Below are positions 43,845 to 54,718 of a stretch of DNA of 64,000 nt, in pieces (the first letter of the stretch is position 1; each line of letters begins with the position of its first letter). This DNA comes from Triangularia verruculosa (taxonomy: Eukaryota; Ascomycota; Sordariomycetes; Sordariales; Podosporaceae), in contig MU863926.1 in the NCBI GenBank assembly GCA_033296885.1, forward strand, positions 178,034 to 242,033, in the 5' to 3' direction. The notes beneath the pieces are model-generated. The model was not told where the DNA came from. It made no database searches and saw nothing but the letters and a program-made list of their open reading frames with translations. Made by a program: the position numbers and the translations under genes.

Positions 43845-46618
43845 TGGGCTCTGTCGGTATCTGTCTGTCCGCGAGGTCGGCGATGGCGAGAATGCCGTAG
43901 CAGTGCCCTTGAATCCGTCCGTCGTCAAGTCATCTAATCTACGTCGTCGAGGTCGTAAACACGGCGCCGGCCGATGTGTGGTGAAGAAGCGAAGGGGGAG
44001 AGAAAGGAACAAATCAAGACAAACAGATGGATGAGCCAGGAGTGTAATGGTATCCTGCCATCCCGCATGCCACCCTCGTAAGCAGCCAGTAGGCAGGGGT
44101 GGGCACACCTTGAGCACAACCACGGACCAGACGAAACAGTCCCTGAGCCACTCAGCACTTGCTGCTTGCCCTCGACTGGGAATAGAAACAGGACCAGGGC
44201 GGGTGAATAGACAGGCACTTGCAGACCGCGGGTCTCTTCCAGAAGAAGCAGGGTGCTCAAGCGGAGACACCGGTGCATGAAAATGGGGACAGAGCACCAT
44301 GTGCTCTCCCGGTCAGGTCGTTAAAGGGACGGCAAACGTTGACGAGATTTTGGGACGGTCCCCTCCCGGACAGAACATAACCGAGCAGGGGTGCAGGCTG
44401 GGCATCGAGAAATCCCCAGAGGCTTTTGAGTGACGGCAGGGGTCCGACGACAGAAAAGATGGCGGCTCAAGGGCCGCTCGGGCAGAAAGCGATCTTGGCC
44501 GTCCAAGGTAGCTGAAGACCAGACGGGTGACCATCACATCTTGACCATCCTGACAAGGGCGTCGTTGTCTTTCCCCAGGCCACACAAGACGGCCGTTTGC
44601 TAGAATGATGGGGCGTCTAAACTTCTAGAAAGAAATGTTTCTAGTTATTGTGTATTAAAGCAGTAGAGATATACCGAACCTGAAGGGAAGCTTGCCTTGC
44701 TCGCTGCTATCAACAGCTTCCAGCTTGCCGTCTAGAGCTTCCGTTGCCTTGCCATCAGCACCTTGGCGTGGCAAATGCGAGCACAATTGCTGGGGTGCGA
44801 AGGAAAGCCATTGATCCGGCTCGAGGCCCAAGCTCAACTCTTTGCGGGCAGACGGCGAGAATTGTGCTGTGATATGCAGCGAGTGTCACGAAGGCATTGT
44901 CGCGACGTGGGGTTGAGGCAGTTTCGTGACAAACCCCAGTTTCGTCTTCTGCACTAGGAGTCGCCGCAGGAGCCGCAACTTGGTCAAAGCTCCCCCGCGG
45001 CAGCTCTGCGGTGACATGCCAAGACCCATGGAAAGGCAGGGTCAATCCCTGCTGCGGATCAAACCGAGAGACATGGGATCTGTGCAAGTCAACGACACTC
45101 CAGTAGCATCTTTTGCATCCAGTGCTTGGAGATCCCCACGGTCCATCCAGCCTATTCTCTGGACAGCCTCTCACAACACAACAGCCTGCCCAAAGATAGA
45201 ATGCTTTTCTCTTAATGCTCACAGACCTTAGCATAGCATCAATTATGTCTCAGTCACCACTATTTTTGGCATTTTCGTCGAGTCTTCAATCACTATGAAC
45301 ATCAGTCAGGATGAGGTGTCAGTACACCTCAACAACAGTCCCGATCGACGATCCACAATCATCAAGTTTAAACAATAAACAGCTCCTCTCCCATCGTTGC
45401 TATTCCTTGCCTCCTACTCCAACGAAAAGCTTCTTTTGAAGGGTCGTTTCCACCTTCATCGTCCGTTGACAAAATGCCAAGGAAGAATCTAGTCCGTCCG
45501 TTGTCACCCCCTCGCATCCCCTGAGGCAGAGCATGTATCAGGTTGCGGGCATCCCGTCGGCCCTCGTGTCACTTGACAAGGAAGTCTGACTTGGCTTTAT
45601 CTCCATACCGACTAGCTTCCAAGACTGACAACAGATCCCACGATAGATTCCCTTTGAACAAGGCCTGCGAGCATCATTGCGGGGAAGGTAGCAAGCAGAT
45701 AAGACGACATGCCTCGTGTTAACTATTGGCAGATCGTGAGGCGATTCCCGCTAGTAGCCCCTATGCGAGCTCTTGGGATCTCTTCATGGGGATGCCGGTC
45801 TCGAATTGGCTCGAGACGAGCTTTACAAACCGCTCCAGCCCTTTCTAGATTGAACACGGGAACTTGGCAGAGGTCGACACCAAAGCATCGTAATCGCTGG
45901 CTCCCTCGGACTCGGAGGTTAGGAGATATTTGGTTTAGCTTTTGGCAGCGAGTCGGTGATCATCTCGCAGTTCTAGACTCCCATGGAGGCCGATAGGGCA
46001 CAGCAGCAAGCGAGCAGGGTCAGTAGGTTGCCGAGCTTGCTCAGGCCGGTTGAGGCTTGACAGGAGTTCCCCGTGCCTCTAGACTCCACCATTGTCATGG
46101 GCGACGACACCCCGGGCTTGGTGGGTAGAGGAAGCTGGAAGTCTAGAATTCCGAAATGAAAAGGGAGCCCCTACAGGCCGTTGGTGGCGGAACCGCGTCC
46201 GACTCTCCGGGTCAGCCCCTCATCACCGCCACACATCTACCAGGCGCATGGGATCACCGATGCATGTGGCTGACATGCTTGATGCATTTCGGATATTGAT
46301 GCCAGCCAAGGATATCGAGCTGTATGGTCGTGATGTGTTATGATGTACGTGGTGAACCTGGTTTAGTAGTGAGGTGCTCGTGAGATTTCCGCTTGCGTTC
46401 GCAGCTCAAATGGTACAGTCAAAGATCATCATACCAGGTGCATTATTTTCATTTCAACAGATAGCGCATATATATATAGCTCTCATCCTCCCATAATCCA
46501 TTACAGCACCGACTCCAACTCCTCCCATCATCACCAGGTCCCAGTCATTAGATAATCATGTACCAGTCCAATCTGTATTACCACCTCCCACCACTCACCA
46601 CCTCTCTCATCGCCCAAT
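43845..46618. other. Intergenic region of 2.8 kb
   Basis: Upstream leader and promoter of the 7TM gene on the left and 3' region of the EBP-type gene on the right. No additional gene is supported. ORFs at 44755-45234 and 45709-45996 show no protein-like features. A (TA)n-like run lies near 46467-46480, just downstream of the EBP gene. Confidence 0.45.
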
Positions 46619-47457
46619 TTACTCGCCCTTCTTTTGTTCCTCCACAATCGACCTGACCCAGATAGCATCGTAGATATCCGACCCAGCCACATAGATCGCA
46701 TACAGCGGGATAACCACCCAGAGGCCCTATTAACTTTGTTAGCAACCCTCGCCTCAACCATACCTTGATGAAAAGCCCAAGGACTTACGTTGAAGAACGC
46801 CAAAAAGATCCACTTATACATGAAATTGCTCGTATCCAAATTCACACTCCCGCTCAACCACTCTGGCATAAAAGTCATATACCCGCCGTACAACTCCGCC
46901 GTCGCCAGTATAATCATGGCCACATTCCCCCTCGCCACATTCTTCCTCGCCAAATCCCAGCAAACCAACACGGCCATCACCCCCCCAAAAACAACCGTAA
47001 TAATCTCAATACTCAGCGTCGCCAGATCAACCCCCGCCCACCTCTTGTCCGCCTTCGCATACACCATCCACAGCTGCGCCATAGCACCCAGATACCCCCC
47101 CTTCCCATCCGCCGCCTGAGATCCCCATACCCTCCCCTTTTGGTCCTCACCAAGATAGTAATACGGAGTGGGGAAATAATCACCCTTCACCTCCCTCACC
47201 GATGTCGAGGAAAACAAACAGTGGTAGACAAAACTGCCCTCGAGAATGAAGTGAATCAGCGCGTCAAAGGCGTGCCAGACGAACAAGAACCGCAGCCGGC
47301 CGGGCGTGTGCTTGTCGAGGACGAGCTTTGAGATACCGAGCGCGGTGAAGAGGATGGCGAGGGTCGAGAGGAGGGAGACGATGGTTGTTTGATCAATCAT
47401 GTCGATAAAGGCGAGGGCCTCGGCACCGGAGGGCGCCGAATGAGCTGAAGACGCCAT
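46619..47457 (-). CDS. Emopamil-binding protein family (EXPERA) sterol isomerase-like protein
   Basis: Two exons (46789-47457, 46619-46726) around a 62-nt intron with a GCTAAC branch site give 258 residues. An ORF that reads through the intron has a nonsense tail; splicing restores FFNGLWVVIPLYAIYVAG, which is family-typical. EBP proteins isomerise the sterol delta8 double bond to delta7 in the ER membrane. Residues needed in the mammalian enzyme have counterparts: His69 and Glu73 in LIHFILEG, Glu151 in LSIEIIT, and Asn223 and Trp226 in FNGLW. Four or five membrane helices are visible. Ascomycetes make this ergosterol step with the unrelated Erg2, so the role of an EBP-type protein here is open. 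Confidence 0.88.
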
Positions 47458-48168
47458 TGTTGGATCAACTGGATTTTTGGACCCTGGAGAAGCTGAAGAA
47501 AAAACTCAATCGCGAGTTTACACGTCACGCGTCGAGAATAAAATTAATTTTGGTGGTGATACCCCATGTCTCACCAGCTTGGTGCCAAGACCGACTACCG
47601 TTGGCTCCGACCCCGAATTCTGGGCTGGGATTGGATACCATCGCTCCAGGCGTTGCCGTTTGTGGATATCAACTCCACTCACGTTTATGCTGACAGTTCG
47701 TCCGAGTCAATACTTCAGATTTGAACTGTACACAATAGACAATATTACAGAAACACAAACCTTACATGTGGGAGCGGACTATTTCATGCAGATAAATACC
47801 CTACAAGTGTCAATGGAAAGGGACAACGGCAAAAGTGCAGAGAACACCAGACAGCAAGGGACCTGGAAATATCACATCATAATTCACAGCAGACAAGGCA
47901 CAAAAAGTAAGCGTAAGAAGTGAGGTTGACTATCAAGCTATTCCGAGCTAGTAGTCGGGGTATTAAAAATGCTAATCCTCCTTCCCGAAATCCACATCCC
48001 CAGAGAGTAACAGGAAATCCATGCGCCAAATCCTTCCATCAAAGCCCGATGGTGTCCAAAAACCAGCCCATAGTGATCAAATCTCTCCCAGCCCGAACGA
48101 AGCAGTGGTCGATGTCAATGATGAGTGGTTCAAGGTGTCAGAGCCGTTGTTGAGAGGGTGAAAGGCAC
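47458..48168. other. Intergenic region EBP / grg-1
   Basis: Upstream region of the EBP-type gene and 3' region of the grg-1-like gene. The ORFs at 47457-47923 and 47920-48153 are not convincing. No other feature is seen. Confidence 0.45.
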
Positions 48169-48444
48169 TTAGTGAGTAGCCTTCTGCTTGTTGGTCTCAG
48201 CGGAGGCATCGTGCTTCTTCTCGGAAGCCTTGTCGCTGATGGCGTCACCAGCAGCCTGGAGACTTCAGAGGGTGTTAGCTGGATGTCAAGTGAGGACAGT
48301 AAATGAAAGAGAAGGTTCTTACCGAGTGCCAACACCAGCGTTGGAGTCCTTGGCGACCTCCTTGTTGGCCTCCTTGGAGGTGGCAGAGGTGGCAGCGTTG
48401 ACCTTGTCAGCGACGAAGTTGCCGGCGTTCTTGATGGTCTCCAT
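48169..48444 (-). CDS. grg-1: Glucose-repressible / clock-controlled small protein (GRG-1/CCG-1 family)
   Basis: Two exons (48323-48444, 48169-48262) around a 60-nt intron give 71 residues, the same length as Neurospora GRG-1/CCG-1. The start METIKNAGNFVADKV, the core SKEANKEVAKDSNAG and the end SEKKHDASAETNKQKATH match the family. It is a small, hydrophilic, highly charged, helix-prone protein without Cys or membrane segments. In Neurospora the gene is strongly induced by glucose starvation, stress and the circadian clock; the biochemical role is unknown. The intron has a GTAAGA donor and a GCTAAC branch site, and the chosen CTGAAG acceptor keeps frame. A TATA box lies about 135 nt upstream of the ATG. 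Confidence 0.93.
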
Positions 48445-51400
48445 TTTGATTGTTGTGGGTTGTGAAGTTGGTTGGTTTGAGTGTGAAAGTTGTTGTTTGA
48501 AGTGCTTGGTTGATTGTTTGCTTGAGTTGTTTGATGATGGAAGAGAAAGATGAGCTTTGGGAGGTGGAGGATGGGGGATTATATACACGATCGATGGGGG
48601 TCTGGCCCGCTTGCTAATCTGGTTTGGCGGTCACTGTTGGAAGGCAGGCAGAGGCTGTGACGGAGGAAAAGCTCCCATGACGTAGTCGCTTCCTTCACAT
48701 GATTGGTACCGTGTCCCTGCGTCAATTCGGCCCTTAGGCTATTGCAGGCAAGTACGGATCAGATGGGCACAGTGGGATTGCGTTTGCAACCGTCAAAGAA
48801 GGCAAGCACATGCAAGTTCAGACAAAACCACCCCACTCTCCGCAACAACCGCGCGTTCAAAAAGGCTATGACGTCAACCCAAGTTGACCAGCTGTTGCGG
48901 CCTTGAAAGGTGCACAACTGCGGCTCAATCCTGTGGGGCTTGTGATGTTCTTTCAACCGTATTATCCAATAGCAGATTGAGCATGAATAGAGTAGTGCCA
49001 TTGGGGGTTATGTACTAGTGTACTGTCGACCAATTTAATGCCTACGGACTCATGAATCTAAGAGATGTTATGCATTGCCAAAGCAATCTAGTGATTGCCG
49101 ATTTGTAAAAGCCGCTGAGTGCAATCTGTTGATGGCAATCAACCTGTCACATCCAATCTTAGATTAAGCATCCATAGCAAATCCCTTCAGGTCATGCTCT
49201 GCCGCCAGATAGTTCCTACCTGTTGCCAAAGAAGTGCTCAGAATCTCGATGGGACGTTTCCAGATTAGTCCGCAAGCGGGCTAGCGTACTAGCCCCTGTC
49301 AGCCAAAAAGCTTCTCTGCCCCCGGTCAGTGACGCAAGAGGGGCTCTTCCGTTGCCAAGCTGGGTTTCAATTGGTCATAGCTGACCCGACAATGCACAAC
49401 TACGTCACCACTCTGATTGCTCTTTGCGGGGATGGACAAACAAGTCAACGTCAATCGGCCGGCTCCTGACCCCACGCCGCGGCCTTTGAAACGAAGCATC
49501 GCGCCGAGCGGCATCAATCAAGTTGAAAGGGCACTAAGAGTTCCTATGGGGTCAATTCCTAAAGCCGATGGTACACGTGTTGGTTGAAGCTTCCAATGAC
49601 AATCCTGAGCGTTGGTCATCCGCCGAGGCAATGCGCAGTTGCCTTGACTGAGGCCTTGTTGACATCGGGGGTGTCAGGGGAAGATGCCATCACGATCGTC
49701 GATGCTCTGCAGCTTCCAAATTTATCATGTGCACCATATTTCCTCCTGGCCACTGGCGTGGAATTTTATGCAGGCAAGCGGAGGCAGATACTGTCGTGTA
49801 ACTTGCTTTTCGGAGCTCTCTGTCCGGTATGGACATGTGGCGAGGTATGCGGACGTATCCATATGGCGGATAATCAACTTCATTGGCTTTTTAAAGGTAC
49901 CATGGGGGGTTTAGGAGGCTTGGAAGGTTCGGTGAGAAGCTCGTGTGCTTAACTGATTCAAGAGCGGATCAATTGTCTTTCCCGCTGCTCCTAGTGGCGG
50001 ATGCCACCACTGCTACCCCTTTCCATATAATCACTTCCCCCGGCTTTCTGCTACCGTGTCACTTCCCGTCTCCAACGCCCTGACACAAGCGCACACCAAG
50101 CGGAAACTGCCGCCAGAGATCGAGATTACCGTTTGGATCGCATGTGGAAGTCGTTCCCAGAACCTTGGCCCATCTGCTAGCCTGAAAATTTGTTTCTTTC
50201 CAAACCAGTACAGCCGGGCGCCAGGCAAGCGTTGGTCATGCCGCCAGTCTGGAGGTGGAGTTTGATCAGAGCCGCGCTTGACCAAAGCTGCCGGTACCTG
50301 GTCTTGACAGTTCCGATCCGCCGTCCTGTTCTGCCCATATCCGAGAATAGTGACAGATCTGCTGCATCGGCAGCTCCCGTCTTTCCGACTTGGTATAGGC
50401 TTGACAAGCACGATCTGCTGAAGTCTCCACCTTGGCTCAGATCGGGTTTGACGATACGCATGATCGCGAAAGCCTCGCAGTCGTCATCGTCGGTCTCTGG
50501 GATGACCAACAACGCTTCTTGTGTCGTAGAGCGGCCTCTACGCCGCTTAGTCTATTCTGTGACACATGGAAAGGTTATAGGGATCGGAACAAAGGAAGCA
50601 CTCCAAATGGTTTGGACGAGGCCATGCATTGGCGGCTGGCGGCTCAGATTCCTAAAGTCAAGTTCACACTTGCTGAGCAAGATACCTCAGCCGGATACAC
50701 ATTCAAGAGGGAGGTCGTAGAGCTTTCGCCCTCACGTGCCGAACCGAGAATGAATGATGGACCAAGTTTCATTGCCATTTCGGCCAAGATCCATGAAGTC
50801 AAATGACTCAAGCTGGCGTAGTCCTTGCAATATTCCTCCAATAAGTTCTGAACTTCCGAGCTTCGTTGGCTAACAGCAAACCCCAGTAACGATGACCATG
50901 AGGGAGCCACATTTGATATTTCCCTCCTTCCTTGCTGGATCCGACATATCAAGCCCTTCCTTCCTTCAGGTCACGAAGACGGCGAAGTGTCGATCGAGCT
51001 GTGTTTGCAGCAGGTGTTCTGCAAGAGAAACCGTTAGCAAGAACTCCAGTAGCTCTCAACCTCAAAGTGGTGTATCGGCTCAACTCACGAGAATAGGTAG
51101 GCACCTCCAGCTATGGTCTTATTGCAGCCCCCGCAATGCCAGATACCGGTGGAAGCACGTTTGATAGAGTTCTTGCCGCAGAAGGGGCTGGTCGACTCGA
51201 TCAGAAGGCTCAAATGATTGACGCTGAGAAAGAGAGGACCTACCACAGGTAACGAGCATGCTGAGGGGCCTCGATGCGCTTGAGCTGCTTTCGAATTGAT
51301 GCTCCGTATCGGACACCGTACTTGCCGGTAACCCCGACCTCTAGCAAGATGTATTGGTAAGATTATCCAGCGGGAGGTGCATGGTACATACTCTTTGTGT

Positions 51401-52382
51401 GCTTGGTCATTTTCGTGAGGTTTCGGATGACAAGACTTTAGATTTCTGTCCTGGGTCGGGGTGCAGTTTCGGTAGATGGGCCAAGTTCCAGGTTGCTCTT
51501 AGAATGCTGAGCAGCCAACCTTCAATCCGATCTTAACTTCAGGTACCGCGGGTTTGAACTTTGCCTCGCTCCTTCCGTCACCTGCCTTATGAATTCAAGA
51601 TCCAGACAATCACGCAAGGCGGCCAGTTCGCAATGATTGGCCAGATGAGAGGTTCCTGACCAAAAACGGCAACTGCCACTCGCCTGGGCAGTCACCCTCT
51701 CACTGTGATGGCCTCATGTTCAGGCAGCAACTAAGAACAGAGGAAGGCGCAGTCGGTCAGTAGATAACTACCGGAAGACACATCAGGTCCATGATGGCCG
51801 CGCTGTGCTCCTCCCGTATTCTCCTTGTAAGCTACGTATGTTGCCCAACACGTTATCAGCTCAGTCAGAGCCATGTCCCTGGGATCATGCCGAAGGAAAA
51901 CAGCTGAGCGGTGACATGTGAAGGCCTGTTTGAGCGGATATTATATGAACATTGTTGCCAGTACTTTACGATGTCTCCCTCCCTGTCATGGCTTCTTGTG
52001 CGTTGTGCCCAATGTATGAGGCTGAAGAAGTAGGAGAAGGGAGCGTGCATCGGCTCTGCCAATGTCAATCCGTCAAAAAACATTTATCCAACGCAAAATG
52101 CTCGGCATTCGGTTGCCATTGCGCTCCAATTTCCCATGCACAGAGAAGTTTTCCCCTCCATTGCTCATCAAATATCACCACTCCCAGCTCGTTGGATCAA
52201 CCGGGATCTGATAAGGCTAACGACCTCCAGTTTTGCGATAGTTCTGGCAGCCTGGCAACTGGTTTGATGGGCAACGATCTTAGACGACAAAGCGATGCTC
52301 CCAGTTGGGAAATCCCGCCGATGCACTCGTGTTTTCTCCTCGCTGATGATGAAACCAACATGTCTGCACATCCCAGAGTCTT
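48445..52382. other. Gene-poor region of about 4 kb
   Basis: Apart from the grg-1 promoter at the left edge, no gene is supported. Two plus-strand ORFs (49584-49952, 122 codons; 50432-50806, 124 codons) have fairly balanced composition but no recognisable motif. I therefore leave them unannotated. No repeats or RNA genes were found. Confidence 0.45.
48564..48585 (-). promoter_or_regulatory. TATA box and CreA-type site upstream of grg-1
   Basis: On the gene's strand a TATATAA box occupies 48579-48585, about 135 nt before the start codon. Beside it, the plus strand has GTGGAG (48564-48569), which fits the SYGGRG consensus of the carbon-catabolite repressor CreA/CRE-1. This agrees with glucose repression of the family, but six-base sites are common by chance. 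Confidence 0.4.
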
Positions 52383-53967
52383 GTGATGTTGACAGTTAGC
52401 TGTGATGGAGTCATGGGATGGAAGAAGATAATATATCTTGCCATGGGAAGCGTCGTCTCTGCATGTGATGGCTTGGTTGGCGAGATTATTGGCACTTCAA
52501 ACGATGGTGCGGGTGATGCTGTCGGCGCTGCTTGCGTGGCCAGTGATCTTTACGAGAACCGGGATGCGGTAAAGTGTTCCTGGAGCAACTGCTACACGAC
52601 GATGATCACCTACCACACCCCTCCTGCGACCAACTACAACCTTGACTACTCATGTAAGGTGACCTACCCGGCCCTCAAGCAGTCTCTCTAGTCTCAGGGC
52701 GCCAAACAAGGTGCCTTCGTGTGAAGACTGTGGATTCGCGGTGTCCAACATTCGGTTCGCCGGGTAGATCTTCATCAACATGACTGCCGGTGTTATCAAG
52801 GAGACTTATATACTGCTAGCCTTAATGGAGCTGCGTCGATAGTTGCTGGTCTCAAGTTTGATGGGTCCTGGAGCGGAGAATAGAGCTATACCTAGTCCAC
52901 CACAGAACTCGGCTCTATCAACCTAGACAATGCTTTCAACATTGTGTGAGTTCCCTTGTTCCTTTGCTACTCGAAAGATATCTACAAAGAGTTTTTACTA
53001 ACTGTGATTACTTAGCCCCAGCGTGTTGTATGGGATTGGCATCAAGTACAACACGGATGGTGCGGTCACGACCACTAGAGGCGCTAGCTTCAACCCCAAC
53101 AATGCCGAGGTCAGCATGAATCTTCTCAAAGAAAACATTGTTTCCAAGAAGAACTAGGCCCCGCAGATTACTCTCACCAACCCGACATTCAACGCAAGCG
53201 CAAACACCCAGATGACACCGGACATGAGGTGGACTATCAATTTGTCAGTGTACATCTAGGGCCAGGTGGCTCTCTCGCCAACAACTATCGCTGGGACTGT
53301 TGTTGGGCTTGGGTCAACCTACTCATTCTCGGCCCAATCTAGCTGTCCAGCCAACAATCTCCAGGTGACATCGTATGTGAGCACCAAGAACTCGGTCACC
53401 AATGGCCGTGGCTTGACAAAGCGCCTTCACCGGGAGCAGAAGTACAACTCCCCCAAGTGCTTCAATGTGCCTAGCAACCAGCCCTCACACAACGGCTACA
53501 GTTGCCCTCTGCAGACCCAGCTCTCGACTGGATTCTGCTTAAATCTTAGGGCCAAAGGCACCCCTCACACCAATGGCCTGAACTTGGGCTACAGCGGAGG
53601 AGGCAACCCGAACGCGAGCCCAAAAAACGCTGGCTCCGTCTGGCATCTCAGCTGCAACGGCACTCTCAAGGCCTTCACCAATCAAGGAATCCCCCCCCTG
53701 GACGGTCTTATGGGCCAGGGCTATTTCTTCACGATTGGCACCCGCTCCTGAGAAACATATGCCAACTACATGAGGGCCACGTGCGCCAAAGAGCTGGAGG
53801 CAAAGAAACTGGACTGCACGCTTAGGCCGAACAGAGGGCAGATGATGGTGTTGCCGGCCAGCTATGCCCTCAACGGGGTAGGAGTGCCCATGGACGCCCG
53901 CGTTTACAGGCTTCCGTGGAACAGCAAGTCGAACGGAGTTATCCACATCACTCCTACCTACACATGA
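52383..53967 (+). pseudogene. Stop-riddled gene remnant, product unrecognised
   Basis: A long coding-like stretch is broken by stops. Exon-like part 1 (to 52945) has stops at 52689 (TAG), 52722 (TGA), 52881 (TAG) and 52893 (TAG), and the frame in 52725-52820 is uncertain. A well-formed 70-nt intron follows (52946-53015; GTGAGT, ACTAAC, TTAG). Part 2 (53016-53964) stays in one frame for about 950 nt with only three internal stops, at 53155 (TAG), 53257 (TAG) and 53749 (TGA), then a normal stop at 53965-53967. Segments such as VLYGIGIKYNTDG, TYSFSAQSSCPANNLQVTSY and SCPLQTQLSTGFCLNL look like a secreted, beta-rich, Cys-containing fungal protein. I cannot name the family. Every stop is one transition from a sense codon (CAG, TGG or CGA). 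No nearby intact copy is present. Confidence 0.65.
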
Positions 53968-54480
53968 AGAGGTGGATTGCCCTTACATATGGACGTGAGA
54001 GATGACTGTGGTGAGGTATCGCGGCGAAATATGATGCACAGTGTATGTATAGATTCAAGGTCAATGTTGGATACTACTAGACATGTATGATATGTACTCT
54101 TTCCTTTCTATTCGCTTGTAATTGTATGTATGTAATCTGAACGAACAATGGGAATAGACCATCCTCTTGGTCTTGTGACTCTTTGATGTGATCGTCACAA
54201 ATGCTTGAAGATAGAAGGCCATCCCCATCATCGTCGCTTCCCTGTTGGCCAAACTGACACCAGGAAGCAGGTACCCGCCTCCCCCGCGTATCTCCCACCA
54301 GTCAACCACATCCCCACGCCGTCCTGACCGTCGTTGCCTAACACGGGGCAAGCAAGCACTTTCCTGCCACCTACCAACCGGCTGCCCAACCGTACCTACT
54401 TCCTCACGCAGCCCACACTCGAGGAATCTTTCATCCGGTGCTTCCTGCATCCAAACAAGCAAGATAGGACCGAAGAACAG
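53968..54480. other. Intergenic region between pseudogene and tRNA-Glu(CTC)
   Basis: No gene is supported here. The leftward ORF at 54061-54462 (133 codons) runs across non-coding sequence and lacks protein features. Confidence 0.45.
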
Positions 54481-54552
54481 ACCCCTCTGGTGTATCGGTT
54501 AACATAGCGGATTCTCATTCCGTTGCACTGGGTTCGACTCCCAGGAGGGATG
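54481..54552 (+). tRNA. tRNA-Glu(CTC), possibly impaired
   Basis: A 72-nt intronless tRNA-like sequence. The anticodon stem GCGGA pairs with TCCGT around TTCTCAT, giving anticodon CTC (reads GAG). The T-stem CTGGG pairs with CCCAG around TTCGACT, and the D-region TGGTGTATCGGTTAACAT matches tRNA-Glu. The acceptor is weaker: ACCCCTC against GAGGGAT leaves a C-A mismatch at the second pair and an A-U first pair, unlike the U1-A72 usual for Glu. A TTTT terminator begins 7 nt downstream. It may be a functional variant or a tRNA pseudogene. It lies 166 nt from the 3' end of the TFIIIC gene. Confidence 0.7.
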
Positions 54553-54718
54553 GCCATCTTTTGCCTTTTTTGCCCCTGGCACAGGAGATGGCATATGTTG
54601 ACATAAACTTGCATTTCATCTATGTGCGGGTTCAAGTGGGTATCAAGTGCCTACGCCAACCTCCAACACTATACTAATGTCAAATATTTTGATATGTCTT
54701 GGCGCATATAGGCACTCC

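Noticed and set aside
43845..44300. N-terminal extension of the 7TM protein to the ATG at 44300
   Set aside because: The extra 152 residues are rich in Pro, Arg and Cys with no domain character and look like translated leader sequence.
50432..50806. 124-codon ORF in the 48-52 kb gene-poor region
   Set aside because: Composition is acceptable, but it overlaps other ORFs of similar length on both strands and matches no family I know.
52383..53967. Alternative genetic code or stop-codon reassignment for the TAG-containing gene
   Set aside because: All other genes in the window use TAG or other stops normally (for example the GH16 gene ends in TAG), and TGA stops and a probable frame disturbance also occur.
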